Assembly: GCF_943734655.1 (NCBI RefSeq)
Contig: NC_071353.1
Span: forward strand, 135,569,907-135,633,906
Source: Sabethes cyaneus
Taxonomy: Eukaryota > Arthropoda > Insecta > Diptera > Culicidae
Reading direction: 5' to 3'
DNA length: 64,000 nucleotides
The translations under genes were made by a program, and so were the position numbers. How positions within the stretch are numbered: position 1 is the first letter of the stretch; every line of letters starts with the position of its first letter. The notes below the pieces were generated by a model. It worked only from the letters and a program-made list of their open reading frames with translations, made no database searches and was not told the DNA's origin. Positions 46,401 to 55,823 of this stretch are shown here, one piece after another.

Positions 46401-48655
46401 GTTAAAATTTTACAAAATTATCGAACTTCTTGTCTCTCCCTATTGCAAATCTGATAGATTACCTATCTGTGTTTGTTTAACATTTACATCTAATTTTGCT
46501 TAATTATTACCAGGTTACCGTTAGAAATTCCCTAGGTTAATCGTCATTCTGTGGTGCTACAGCCATTTCTATAAGAAGAAAAGTCTTTGTGTCATATCCA
46601 AGTCCACCGCAGAAGAGCTTAAATATTTTCTCTATCTACTGGCAAAAAAAATATTTTCCAATGTTTCTTAGACTCAATTATCTATTTTGCCTTCGAAATA
46701 TAGTATAGTCGCAAAGTCCTATTACAAAACAAATTTTTTAAACAGTTCAAATACTGCGCTACGATCCAGCATGATGAATTTTATCAATATGGTTTATATT
46801 AAGCCTAGTACGAAACACCAAATCACGTAATCTGCAACTGCAGCTGCTATTGCACCCTGGTATGTATGCTAAAACATGTACCAGCCACATCAATGATTTC
46901 GAAACTCTACAACTTTTCGCTGTAGTCTGCCCTAGATGCATCGACTAACAGAAATTTTTAAATGCATCAAGCTGATGAGATCAAACTCCGGCAGCAGCAG
47001 CAGCACCGTGAAAGGTGGGCCCGCCGCCGCTCACACACTCACTGGCAAAAAACGGCCACCCTGTAATAATCACCACAGTCAATAACGAACTCCCGGTAGA
47101 ACTCTCACACCAACCGCGCAGGCACCACGTGGTGGGTAATTCTGCCCCGCCTCCTGTTCGAGTCACCAAAACATCATCATCATCAGCGTCATCATCAACA
47201 TCATCGCCATCATTGATTTCCACTTACCACCTACCAACACACACACACACCCACCACATCGTCGTTCCGCAACCGGAAAACAAAAGCAACAACAGCAAGG
47301 AAAGCCAACGAGCGATTGCAGTGCCAGTGCCAGTGCTGTGGCGGTGGGATCTTCGTTTCACCATCATTTAATTTCCTACACGTGCTACGTCGTATGTACG
47401 CTCTGATAGCACCCGCACGACAACCGAAATGCACTCACCCGGAAGAAGCAAAAAGAAGCGGAGGTGGTGACAAGGATCAGCGGTTGCGACGACTGGAGGA
47501 AAAGAAAAATTTTCCAACCCACTTTGCGGAAACGAGATGGAGCAAACCCGAAAAACCGAACGCCCATCAGTTCACCCCTCTCTCGCGCGCGCACACACAG
47601 AATGCCACTGCAGCTGCTGCTGCTGCTGCACCCGAATGCAACTTACTGGCGTCGCTCGTGTTACCCCGTTCGACGAAGGGGGAGGGGTGTCTACATAACC
47701 GTCACCATCACCGTCACCGTCACCCAGCTTGCATCCGAACTCGCAAAGGACACTGATACATTCAGAAGCGCAACCAGGATGAAATTGCATTGCCCAACGA
47801 CCGACCGAACCGAGATGCCAATGGTTTCGGTTGTGATGGTGAGAACCATCGGAGTTACTGACGATAGTGTAAGTGCTCCTCTCGCACTCACCATTTTTAG
47901 GTGGGTCGTAACTCATGCTCGCTTCCGCTAGCCTCGGAAAATATGTGTACATAGTCTCCGAGACACGACGCTCGGATCGGGGATGCAAAGTACCGCCGGA
48001 GGACGACCAACGACTGCTGCTGCTGCTGCTGCTGGGGAAAATGTAGAGAAGTGGGTCAGACATGACCTTGACAATGGCTTTTGGCGTGTGGCGTATATTT
48101 TATTATCGTCGCTTGTCCGTGATGTTCTCGCTCTCTGTGTCTCTCCTTCTTTCTGCCTCTCTGCTGCGCTGGCTATGGAAGGATCACTTGCTGCTGCAGC
48201 TGCTATGAGCCGATTTGCGGTGCAAACACGCACAAAATCTACCCTGCCGATTGCAGCAGGATGCTGGGAAAATCGACCGACTAGCAGGACGTGTAGGTTC
48301 TACAGTTCCGCAAACAGCACAGGCTCTGGCAGGAGAGCATTATGTAATGCAGTTCAGCTGTGCTGGCTACGAGTAGCAGAGATACACATTTGTCATGATT
48401 TTAATCCGGTGAATTACTGCTCCTGTCCGCTATTGGTAGGATTGTCCATGTGCCTTTTGCAGTGCTGCTTAATCCATATTACTTAAGTTATTTATTGTTT
48501 TACAGAGTGGTAAGCGAGCGAGTGACAAGTGCACTCTAAAGCACCCTTTTCAATTACGATAGCCAGTACCAGAAACGGTAAACCAGTCTTGATGTGAAAA
48601 ATCAAGTTGATTTGATGCCTGAACTTCCGAATTTTAGAAGCTTTTTTCGGCTTAA
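46401..48655. other. Intergenic or intronic sequence, GC-richer with CAG/CTG runs, no gene supported
   Basis: CAG/GCT runs occur at about 46990, 47610 and 48015, CATCATCATC near 47170, CACACACACAC near 47240 and ACCGTCACC repeats near 47700. Overlapping open frames on both strands here reflect low stop density in GC-rich sequence, not a recognisable protein. Absence of transposable elements suggests it could be host regulatory or 5' untranslated DNA; this is a guess. Confidence 0.4.
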
Positions 48656-48659
48656 TTCG

Positions 48660-48850
48660 GGATTATTTTTTGATGTACGACAACGTCTTGCGGGAAGCTA
48701 GGGTGTCATTCAAAACACATAAAACAATGAGCGTTGCAAAAAGTCGTTAGGATGTGAGCACTAATAACTCAGTAACTTGCAAATCGATTTTCAATATCTT
48801 TACACCAATCTATCGAACAATCTTCTATTCGAATGTAAATCCAAAGCTTA
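48660..48850 (+). repeat. Unclassified dispersed repeat, copy A
   Basis: The stretch with GATGTACGACAACGTCTTGCG, GCTAGGGTGTCATTC and AATGAGCGTTGCAAAAAG recurs, diverged, at 54408-54690 with a CCCAAG foldback inserted there. It is non-coding. Confidence 0.65.
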
Positions 48851-49059
48851 TTTTTAAGATTTTCTGTACATTTGCTGAGAAAACAAAATATTTTTCTAGC
48901 ACAGACATCACTGTCAGTACATCTGCAGATAAATTCCCTTTCGCCCTTTCTCAGTATTCCATTCCACTCTCTACTCTCTAGTCTCTCTACGCTACTTTCT
49001 TTCTCTATTCTCTACTCCCTACTATTTCCAATCTACTCTTTTTTTGTGTGTGTGGATAT

Positions 49060-49250
49060 TATCACTACGACCAGCATTTTGATCTCTTGTGATCTTATCC
49101 ACTTGTTGTTCCGCACTTCGTTGTTATTGCAGTATCACAGTAGAGTGAGTGAACTGCTTATTATCCGTGCTTAAAGTGTCGGTGTGTTTTCACCCTTTTT
49201 TCCTTCTACGCTTCTTACTACTTTTCAACCAATCTAGCTCTAGAGCCAGG
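49060..49250. repeat. Diverged direct repeat shared with 51875-52030
   Basis: Common blocks are TTTGATCT, CTCCGCACTTCGTT / TTCCGCACTTCGTT, TTGCAGTATCAC, AACCAATCT and CAGGAAGTGC, in the same order and spacing. The two copies bracket the SINE pieces and the CTCTA tract, suggesting an old duplication or two copies of one dispersed repeat. Confidence 0.65.
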
Positions 49251-49702
49251 AAGTGCGGAGACTAGTTACAATTTGTCCTTGGACAAGAGGCTTCATTCGC
49301 ACCTCGAGCAAGTATCATTCTTATAACCAGTCCCGGCTAAAGGCTTGATCATGGTCGGTAAAGCAAAGTTCAGCAGAGAGTGAGGGTGTGTATGTGTGTG
49401 TTCCTTACTACTTATGCATTACCAATCTGGTTCCTAGAACCAGGAAGCGGAACAAGCTATACTTTGCCCTTGAACAAGAGGCTTCATTCGCACCTCAAGC
49501 AAGTACCACTCTTATAACTTGCCCTGGCAGGAGGCTTTCATTGTTAGTAAATGCAGAATGCAGTAGGAAGGATGTGGAGGGGCCTGAGAATAAACCCATG
49601 CTAAAGTCACTTAACATCGAATGGCCTGATTTTACTAAGATTCGAACCCACGACCACTCGCTTGTCAAGGCAGATTCCGTAACCTTGCGGCTACAGGGCC
49701 CC
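49221..49702 (-). mobile_element. tRNA-derived SINE (Feilai-like), full copy plus an extra tail copy
   Basis: Read on the minus strand from 49702, the head has GTAGCCGCAAGGTTACGG and a B-box GGGTTCGAATC (about 49640-49650), then the body matching 8400-8480. The 3' half (about 49570-49420, with GAGGTGCGAATGAAGCCTC) recurs once more at about 49378-49221 at roughly 80% similarity by eye. The repeat of the tail could reflect a second truncated insertion into the same site. Confidence 0.75.
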
Positions 49703-49754
49703 CAATCTACCCTTTACTCTCTACTCTTTGTTCACTGTTCTCTACTCCCTACTG

Positions 49755-50876
49755 TCTCTACTCTACTCTACTCTACTCTACTCTACTCTACTCTACTCTA
49801 CTCTACTCTACTCTACTCTACTCTGCTCTACTCTACTCTACTCTACTCTACTCTACTCTACTCCCTACTGTCTCTACTCTACTCTACTCTACTCTACTCT
49901 ACTCTACTCTACTCTACTCTACTCTACTCTACTCTACTCTACTCTACTCTACTCTACTCTACTCTACTCTACTCTACTCTACTCTACTCTACTCTACTCT
50001 ACTCTACTCTACTCTACTCTACTCTACTCTACTCTACTCTACTCTACTCTACTCTACTCTACTCTACTCTACTCTACTCTACTCTACTCTACTCTACTCT
50101 ACTCTACTCTACTCTACTCTACTCTACTCTACTCTACTCTACTCTACTCTACTCTACTCTACTCTACTCTACTCTACTCTACTCTACTCTACTCTACTCT
50201 ACTCTACTCTACTCTACTCTACTCTACTCTACTCTACTCTACTCTACTCTACTCTACTCTACTCTACTCTACTCTACTCTACTCTACTCTACTCTACTCT
50301 ACTCTACTCTACTCTACTCTACTCTACTCTACTCTACTCTACTCTACTCTACTCTACTCTACTCTACTCTACTCTACTCTACTCTACTCTACTCTACTCT
50401 ACTCTACTCTACTCTACTCTACTCTACTCTACTCTACTCTACTCTACTCTACTCTACTCTACTCTACTCTACTCTACTCTACTCTACTCTACTCTACTCT
50501 ACTCTACTCTACTCTACTCTACTCTACTCTACTCTACTCTACTCTACTCTACTCTACTCTACTCTACTCTACTCTACTCTACTCTACTCTACTCTACTCT
50601 ACTCTACTCTACTCTACTCTACTCTACTCTACTCTACTCTACTCTACTCTACTCTACTCTACTCTACTCTACTCTACTCTACTCTACTCTACTCTACTCT
50701 ACTCTACTCTACTCTACTCTACTCTACTCTACTCTACTCTACTCTACTCTACTCTACTCTACTCTACTCTACTCTACTCTACTCTACTCTACTCTACTCT
50801 ACTCTACTCTACTCTACTCTACTCTACTCTACTCTACTCTACTCTACTCTACTCTACTCTACTCTACTCTACTCTA
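49755..50876. repeat. (CTCTA)n pentanucleotide microsatellite, about 1.1 kb
   Basis: It is near-perfect CTCTA repeats with one CTCTG variant at about 49823 and one interruption CTCCCTACTGTCTCTA at 49861-49876. From there it is uninterrupted to 50876 (about 200 units). Related imperfect C/T-rich sequence precedes it (48940-49040, 49710-49755). All frames are open because no stop arises, giving spurious LLYST-type proteins. Confidence 0.97.
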
Positions 50877-51230
50877 TTGTACCTATTACCTATAGGTTAT
50901 TCTCTTTTTCGGCATTTTCTTACCTTTAAGAGATTTTACGGCGATTTTAGACTAAGTTTGAGGTCATTTCGTCTCTTTTGGCTTTAGGAAGCGTTTCACG
51001 CCTTAATTCCAGATTATTTTCTTTTTTGTTTATTCTGACCTTTAGGAGCATTTTTCTACTTAATTTGCCTTTCTTAACGATTTTAAGCTTAATTGAACAT
51101 GATATTCTTTTTTCTCTTTTTTAGGCCTTAGAAGTGTTTTCAGCTAATTTTTGTTTAACTGTTTGGTATTTTCATAACATAACTACCATTAAATTTTCCG
51201 CACTTTTTAATTTTCTTTCAATTCTAATTA

Positions 51231-51429
51231 CAGTTAGTCCACAATTGTGGGTCATTTTAGCTTAGACTGCTAATTTCCGTTTGAATATCACCTAATGATT
51301 GATGAAATTGTTAATGCTACTTATGAGTAACAATTTTATCAATCAGTTAATATAATAGTCATGCATTAACTGGCAGAAAAAGCTAAAATGACCCATAATT
51401 GTGTGTGACCCATGATTGTGGACTGACTG
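51231..51429. mobile_element. Tc1/mariner-type MITE, 199 bp
   Basis: The termini CAGTTAGTCCACAATTGTGG and, inverted, CAGTCAGTCCACAATCATGG match at 16 of 20 or better. GGGTCATTTTAGCTT is mirrored further in. TA lies on each side (51229-51230, 51430-51431). The size, CAGT start and TA duplication fit a mariner-derived MITE. Confidence 0.88.
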
Positions 51430-51483
51430 TACAATTGATCTAAACTCACTTTGAATTATCTTTTTGCAGCTTTCTGTAATAAT

Positions 51484-51533
51484 AATCATGCAGCTTTATT
51501 CGAATGACATTCGAATAAAGTTGCATTATTTTT
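51484..51533. other. Short near-perfect hairpin
   Basis: AATAAT-CATGCAGCTTTATTCGAATG is mirrored by CATTCGAATAAAGTTGCATTATT with a loop of one or a few bases. The stem is about 23 bp with one mismatch and a small bulge. It could form a cruciform; no function known. Confidence 0.7.
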
Positions 51534-51874
51534 TGTATTTCTCTTCCAATCAATTGAGATTTTGTCAATTTTTTTTTGATTTTATACTCAATATATTTAT
51601 GAATGTCCTATCATTAGATTTATAGATTTGCAGATTTTTCGCGGTCTTCGACTTAATGACGGTCCAACTTTTCGATTTTTTGACTTTTTAGCGTTTACTA
51701 ACTATTGCCGATTTTGCTAACTATTGATTTTTTAATTTCTCCGTCTTTTAGCCTTTCTACTTGCAGATTTCGACTTTCTGGCTCTTTATATTAACTTTAT
51801 AACTTTTTAATTCTGACTTTTATTTTTATCTGTTTGAGTTTCCAGCTATTGTTTGTATTATCCCTGCGACTATT

Positions 51875-52030
51875 AGTTTGATCTATTGTGTCCAGGTGTT
51901 TTTCTGTACTCCGCACTTCGTTATTTTTGCAGTATCACTACAGAGTACGCACATTTTTTTCACAATTTCACAAGTTTTTTCTTTTGTGCTGCAACTTTCT
52001 AACCAATCTTGCTCTCTGTATCCAGGAAGT
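51875..52030. repeat. Diverged direct repeat shared with 49060-49250
   Basis: It has the same block order as the first copy (CTCCGCACTTCGTT, TTGCAGTATCAC, AACCAATCTTGCTCT, CAGGAAGTGC) with shorter spacers. It is non-coding. Confidence 0.62.
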
Positions 52031-52158
52031 GCTTTTTGACTTTCTAATTGTTAGTCTTTTTGGCCTGTATGTAACAGCTTTTTTGCAGGTGTCAGCTGTT
52101 TTGTCTTCTGACTTATTCAATTATTGACATTTTTATTTTCGACTTTCCGATTCCTTAA

Positions 52159-52370
52159 GGTGAAATTAGTCGTCATCGATTCTGTCAATTTCAAAAGCAG
52201 TTTTTTTGTTTAAAACAAAAATTCTGTTCATAAAATTATCTTTGCTGTGTTCAGATTGACAAAAAGAATGTAGTATTTCCACTTTTATAAACAGAATCCC
52301 GCTTTTAGGCCCAAAAACTGCTTCTGAAATTGTGTTTTCCGACGAAAAGTTAATGACTGCTAGTTTCCCG
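52159..52370. mobile_element. TTAA-flanked MITE, 212 bp
   Basis: It is flanked by TTAA at 52155-52158 and 52371-52374. The ends are GGTGAAATTAGTCGTCAT and, inverted, CGGGAAACTAGCAGTCATT. A longer internal inverted repeat AATTTCAAAAGCAGTTTTT / AAAAACTGCTTCTGAAATT is also present. TTAA duplication fits piggyBac- or Kolobok-type mobilisation. Confidence 0.78.
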
Positions 52371-52374
52371 TTAA

Positions 52375-53100
52375 AAGTATTTTTAATATTTCGATACTAC
52401 AACTTATAACTTTGAATGCTTTTAAATATTTACATGTTCAACTATTAGTCCTTTAGACTTTTTGTTGTTTCGATATTTTGAATTTTAGATTTGTTGATTT
52501 AGTTTTCTTGAAGTCTTGACTTTTGATTTTTGACGTTGATTTCATTTTGAGTTTTATAGTATTTTTATAGGCTTTTTTATCCGTGATTCTTAAACTTTTA
52601 GGCTTTCCAATTATTGATATTTTACCTGGTCAAAATTAGACTTTTTGATGTTGGACCTTTTGACTTATCGACCAACGATAGAGTTATAGAGTTATAACTT
52701 TCGAATCTAAGACTTTCTTAATTTTGGTCTTTGCGAATCTTCAATTTTGTATGTACATTTTTAATCATTTGCTGATTGGTTTTTCTCATTTGGTATAGTT
52801 CTTATACTTTAAATTCATGTTTTATCTTTATCCAGTGATTGCCACCCAGCGGCCCTAGGCAATTCTTCGAGGTGGAAGGGAATGTTGTGAAGCCGAATGC
52901 TTTCGCGTATAAATAATGTGGTTCTAGTAATGATAGTTTAAGCCGTAAATGTTGCATTTTGTTACGAGCAGAATTCTTATGCTTAAGGCTTAAGCCATTG
53001 TGACCCTTGTCTTTCGTGGACGGATTTGACTTGGCTCTCACCATGCTGAGCATGAGCATACAGACATCAGCCATAATGAATGGAAAATATTCTGTCAAAC
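52375..53100. other. AT-rich sequence, no gene supported
   Basis: TTTTGAC/GACTTTT words recur irregularly (also 51600-51850), suggesting decayed simple repeats. Short frames at 52800-53100 resemble no protein I know. Confidence 0.4.
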
Positions 53101-53109
53101 GGCATAATG

Positions 53110-53383
53110 TCGGTGAATGTCGCACTTCCCATTGCTCACTTTTCACTGCTCACTTATCACTTCTCACTCATCACTTTTCACTTCTCACTATACACTACTC
53201 ACTACTCAAAACTCATTACTAACTTCTCATGGCCTACTTCTAATGACTCACATTCTCACGATCCACCTATCATGATTCACTCTCCATTTATATTTCAATT
53301 CTCACTATTCACTATTTAAAATACACTATTCACTACTCATTGTTCACTATTCACTATCCACTACTCACTACTCAATATTCACC
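53110..53383. repeat. Degenerate TCACTTCTCAC-type tandem repeat
   Basis: CTCACTTTTCACTG, CTCACTTATCACTT and CTCACTATACACTA variants run on at about 7-8-base spacing, then ATTCACTATTCACTA at 53310-53375. The array is cut by a MITE at 53386. Confidence 0.85.
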
Positions 53384-53385
53384 TA

Positions 53386-53661
53386 CACTGAGAAAACTTT
53401 TCGTATAGTTTCTATGTGTCCCACATATAGATTTTTGCAATGTGCCCTGTAAATGATTTTTGTGTGCCAAACAGTTATCATTTAGTGCACGCGAAAAATT
53501 TGCACATATTATCCATTATGTATGTCCAATTACATACTATTCATATGCGTATAATTTTTATGTGTATTTCTGGGAGGATTGTGTTTATATGCGGCACATG
53601 ATAATCATATGGAGTTTCATATGGAAATTTACTATTAGTTATGTGCAGATTATTTTGAGTG
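53386..53661. mobile_element. TA-flanked MITE, 276 bp
   Basis: The termini are CACTGAGAAAACTTT and, inverted, CACTCAAAATAATCT, with TA on each side (53384-53385, 53662-53663). The interior has several CATATG/ATATGTG motifs and no coding. TIR similarity is limited to about 9 of the first 10 bases, so the mariner-type assignment is tentative. Confidence 0.65.
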
Positions 53662-53664
53662 TAC

Positions 53665-54390
53665 CATGGCCCACTTCCCTTGGTGGATATCTCACAAGAC
53701 CTCCTTCTTTCATGGCCCACATTTCCCATGACCCGCTTCTCTCAAGGCTCACTTTTCTTAAGGCCCACTTGTCTCATAGCCTACTTTTCCCATGCTCCAC
53801 TTGTCTCATGACCCACTTCTCCCATGGCCTTATGGTCCACTTCTCTCATGACCCACTTCTCTCGAGAACCACTTCTCTTATGGCGCACTTTGCCCACAGC
53901 CCACTTCTCTCATGGCCCACTTCTCTCACGTCTCACTTCTCTCATGGTCCATTTTCGGCATGGCTCACTTCTCTTATGGCCCATTTCTCTCAAAGCCCAC
54001 TTCTCTCATAGCTTACTTCTCTCATGCCCCACTTGTCTCATGACCCACATCTCCCATGGCCTTATGGTTCCCTTCTCTTCAGATCCACTTCTCTCATGGC
54101 CCACTTCTCTCAAGGACCACTTCTCCCATGTCCCACATCTCTTATGGCGCACTTTGCTCACAGCCCACTTCTCTCATGGCCCGCTTCTCTAAAGACCCAC
54201 TTTCCTCATGGTCCACATCTCGCATGGCTCACTTCTCTCATGACCCACTTCTCCCATTGCCCGCTTCTCTCAAGGTCCACTTTTCTCAAACCCACTTCCC
54301 TTATGGTCCACTCTTCTAATGGGTCGCTTCTCTCATGGCCCACTTCTCTCACGATCCACTTCTCTCATGACCCACTTCTTTCATAGTCGA
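53665..54390. repeat. Minisatellite of 16-17 bp, about 43 units (CATGGCCCACTTCTCT)
   Basis: The CATGGCCCACTTCTCT consensus repeats with variants (CATGACCCACTTCTCC, AAGGCCCACTTTTCT, CATAGCCCAC). Parts of the array are duplicated at higher order: 53800-53960 resembles 54040-54200, including the TCCCATGGCCTTATGG and TTATGGCGCACTTTGC variants. Open frames across it are repeats, not proteins. Confidence 0.95.
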
Positions 54391-54407
54391 TCTTTTCTTG
54401 TCCAGTT

Positions 54408-54690
54408 TTTGACGTAGGACTACGTCTTACGACAAGGTTTGAGCCCAAGTAATAATTTGGGTTTTATTACTCTCTTATGATGGCATTTAAGACCAAAATT
54501 GGTCTCAAAGATCACGATAAGAGTACAATAAAACCTACATTGTTGCTTGGTAGGTAGGGTGTCATTCCAAAAAATCAAAAAATGCAAGCGTCAAGAAAAA
54601 ATGAAACGTTTTGAACTCTAATAGCTCTACCAATTATGAATAGATTTTCAAGGTTTAGATACTGATCGACTCATAACAGATGTACCAATT
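54408..54690 (+). repeat. Unclassified dispersed repeat, copy B, carrying a foldback MITE
   Basis: GACGTAGGACTACGTCTTACG and GTAGGGTGTCATTCC correspond to 48670-48715, with the MITE at 54444-54552 inserted between. CAAGCGTCAAGAAAAAATG follows as in copy A. It is non-coding. Confidence 0.68.
54444..54552. mobile_element. Short CCCAAG foldback MITE, 109 bp
   Basis: It begins CCCAAGTAATAATTTGGG and ends TTGTTGCTTGGT (last base changed from G). The stem includes TTTTATTACTCTCTTATGATG against CACGATAAGAGTACAATAAAA. AG flanks both sides (54442-54443, 54553-54554). The paralogous sequence at about 48695 lacks the insertion. Confidence 0.88.
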
Positions 54691-54694
54691 AATT

Positions 54695-55821
54695 CCCAAG
54701 TAACAATTCTAAGTTTTATTACGTTCCTATAGTGGTTTTCATGACCAATTTTATAAAACCACTAATGAAACTACGAGCTCCACCAGAACTTTCTGATGAC
54801 CGTTATAAAACTGCTTTCTGACCAACTGGCCCACTCCTCAGAATGTTTTCATAACCTCTATAAGAATCAGGTTATAAGCTGAAGTAGTCGTATCACGCAC
54901 TTCTGAAAGCAGCAATAAAACCGATTAAGCTTTCGCTGCTTGACAGTTACTGCCATACTTAAATAAAGTTTATCGCTTTTCAATCTGGTAAAAGCTAAAT
55001 CAATTCACCAGCTTTGTCAATTTGAAAATACATCCCTGAGCAGAAAAGTTAAAGTTTTACTGTCAGATCATTCTGATCGATTTGGTTTATAGCGATCATA
55101 ATAAAATATCCCATAGAATAATTAATAAAATTTTGAGCAATTTTGGTTCGTTTGCTGCATGTGCTCATTAAATTTTATCGTGCATATTGATATGATAGGT
55201 GGATAAAATCAACGCACCATTGAAATTTTGCAATTTTCGAAAACTGGATGTTTTAACAAAATAATCATATTCAGTTAATCAATGTCAATTTCTAGCAAAA
55301 TCAGTTTAGTTGCTTCCTGTGATAGGAAAACCGATTGCGAGCTAAAACAAAATACTAGAATATGGCAATATGGCTTCACATAAAAAATGATATTGGTGTT
55401 GAACTTTACTATTCTTCATAATAGCAGCAAAAAAACTGTTTGGTAAGAGTGCTACCGTTTTAATAACTCATTTCAGATTTCAGATTTCGAATTTCTTGCG
55501 GTTTGACAACCAACCGCGATAAGATCAATTTTGATTGGTGCGCCATTTTGTATTGCTACACCACACTTATAGTTAGTTTATATGAGACGTGGTGCAGCCA
55601 ACTAGTTTTACCGCAGTAATATAAGCAACCACAATAAATCAATAAACCACAATCAATAAATAGTTTTATTATGGTTTTCTAGCTAGCTATAAGTGTGTTT
55701 CGACTAGAATCCTCTTGGTATTGCGCAATACCACAATAAAACCAGAGGTAACCGTTAATACCGCAATAAAACCTTTATAAAATTCAAGTAAAACCAAGTG
55801 GCTTTAGAATTGTTATTTGGG
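54695..55821. mobile_element. CCCAAG-TIR element, about 1.13 kb
   Basis: The termini are CCCAAGTAACAATTCTAA and, inverted, CCCAAATAACAATTCTAA (one mismatch in 18). TT flanks both sides (54693-54694, 55822-55823). Its left third matches the truncated minus-strand copy at 4415-4810. AT-rich interior with ATAAAACC/GGTTTTAT words and no transposase. Confidence 0.85.
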
Positions 55822-55823
55822 TT

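Noticed and set aside
46981..48486. Several overlapping frames of 100-167 residues in a GC-rich section as a host gene
   Set aside because: Similar-length frames occur on both strands, are Ser/Ala/His-rich from low-complexity codons, and show no domain or clear splice pattern.
49388..50987. Open frames of 419-513 residues with LLYST repeats
   Set aside because: They are an artefact of the stop-free CTCTA pentamer; upstream residues are antisense SINE.
53460..54390. Open frames of 87-183 residues rich in HFSHGPLLS
   Set aside because: Translation of the 16-17-bp minisatellite; all three phases look alike and none has a domain.
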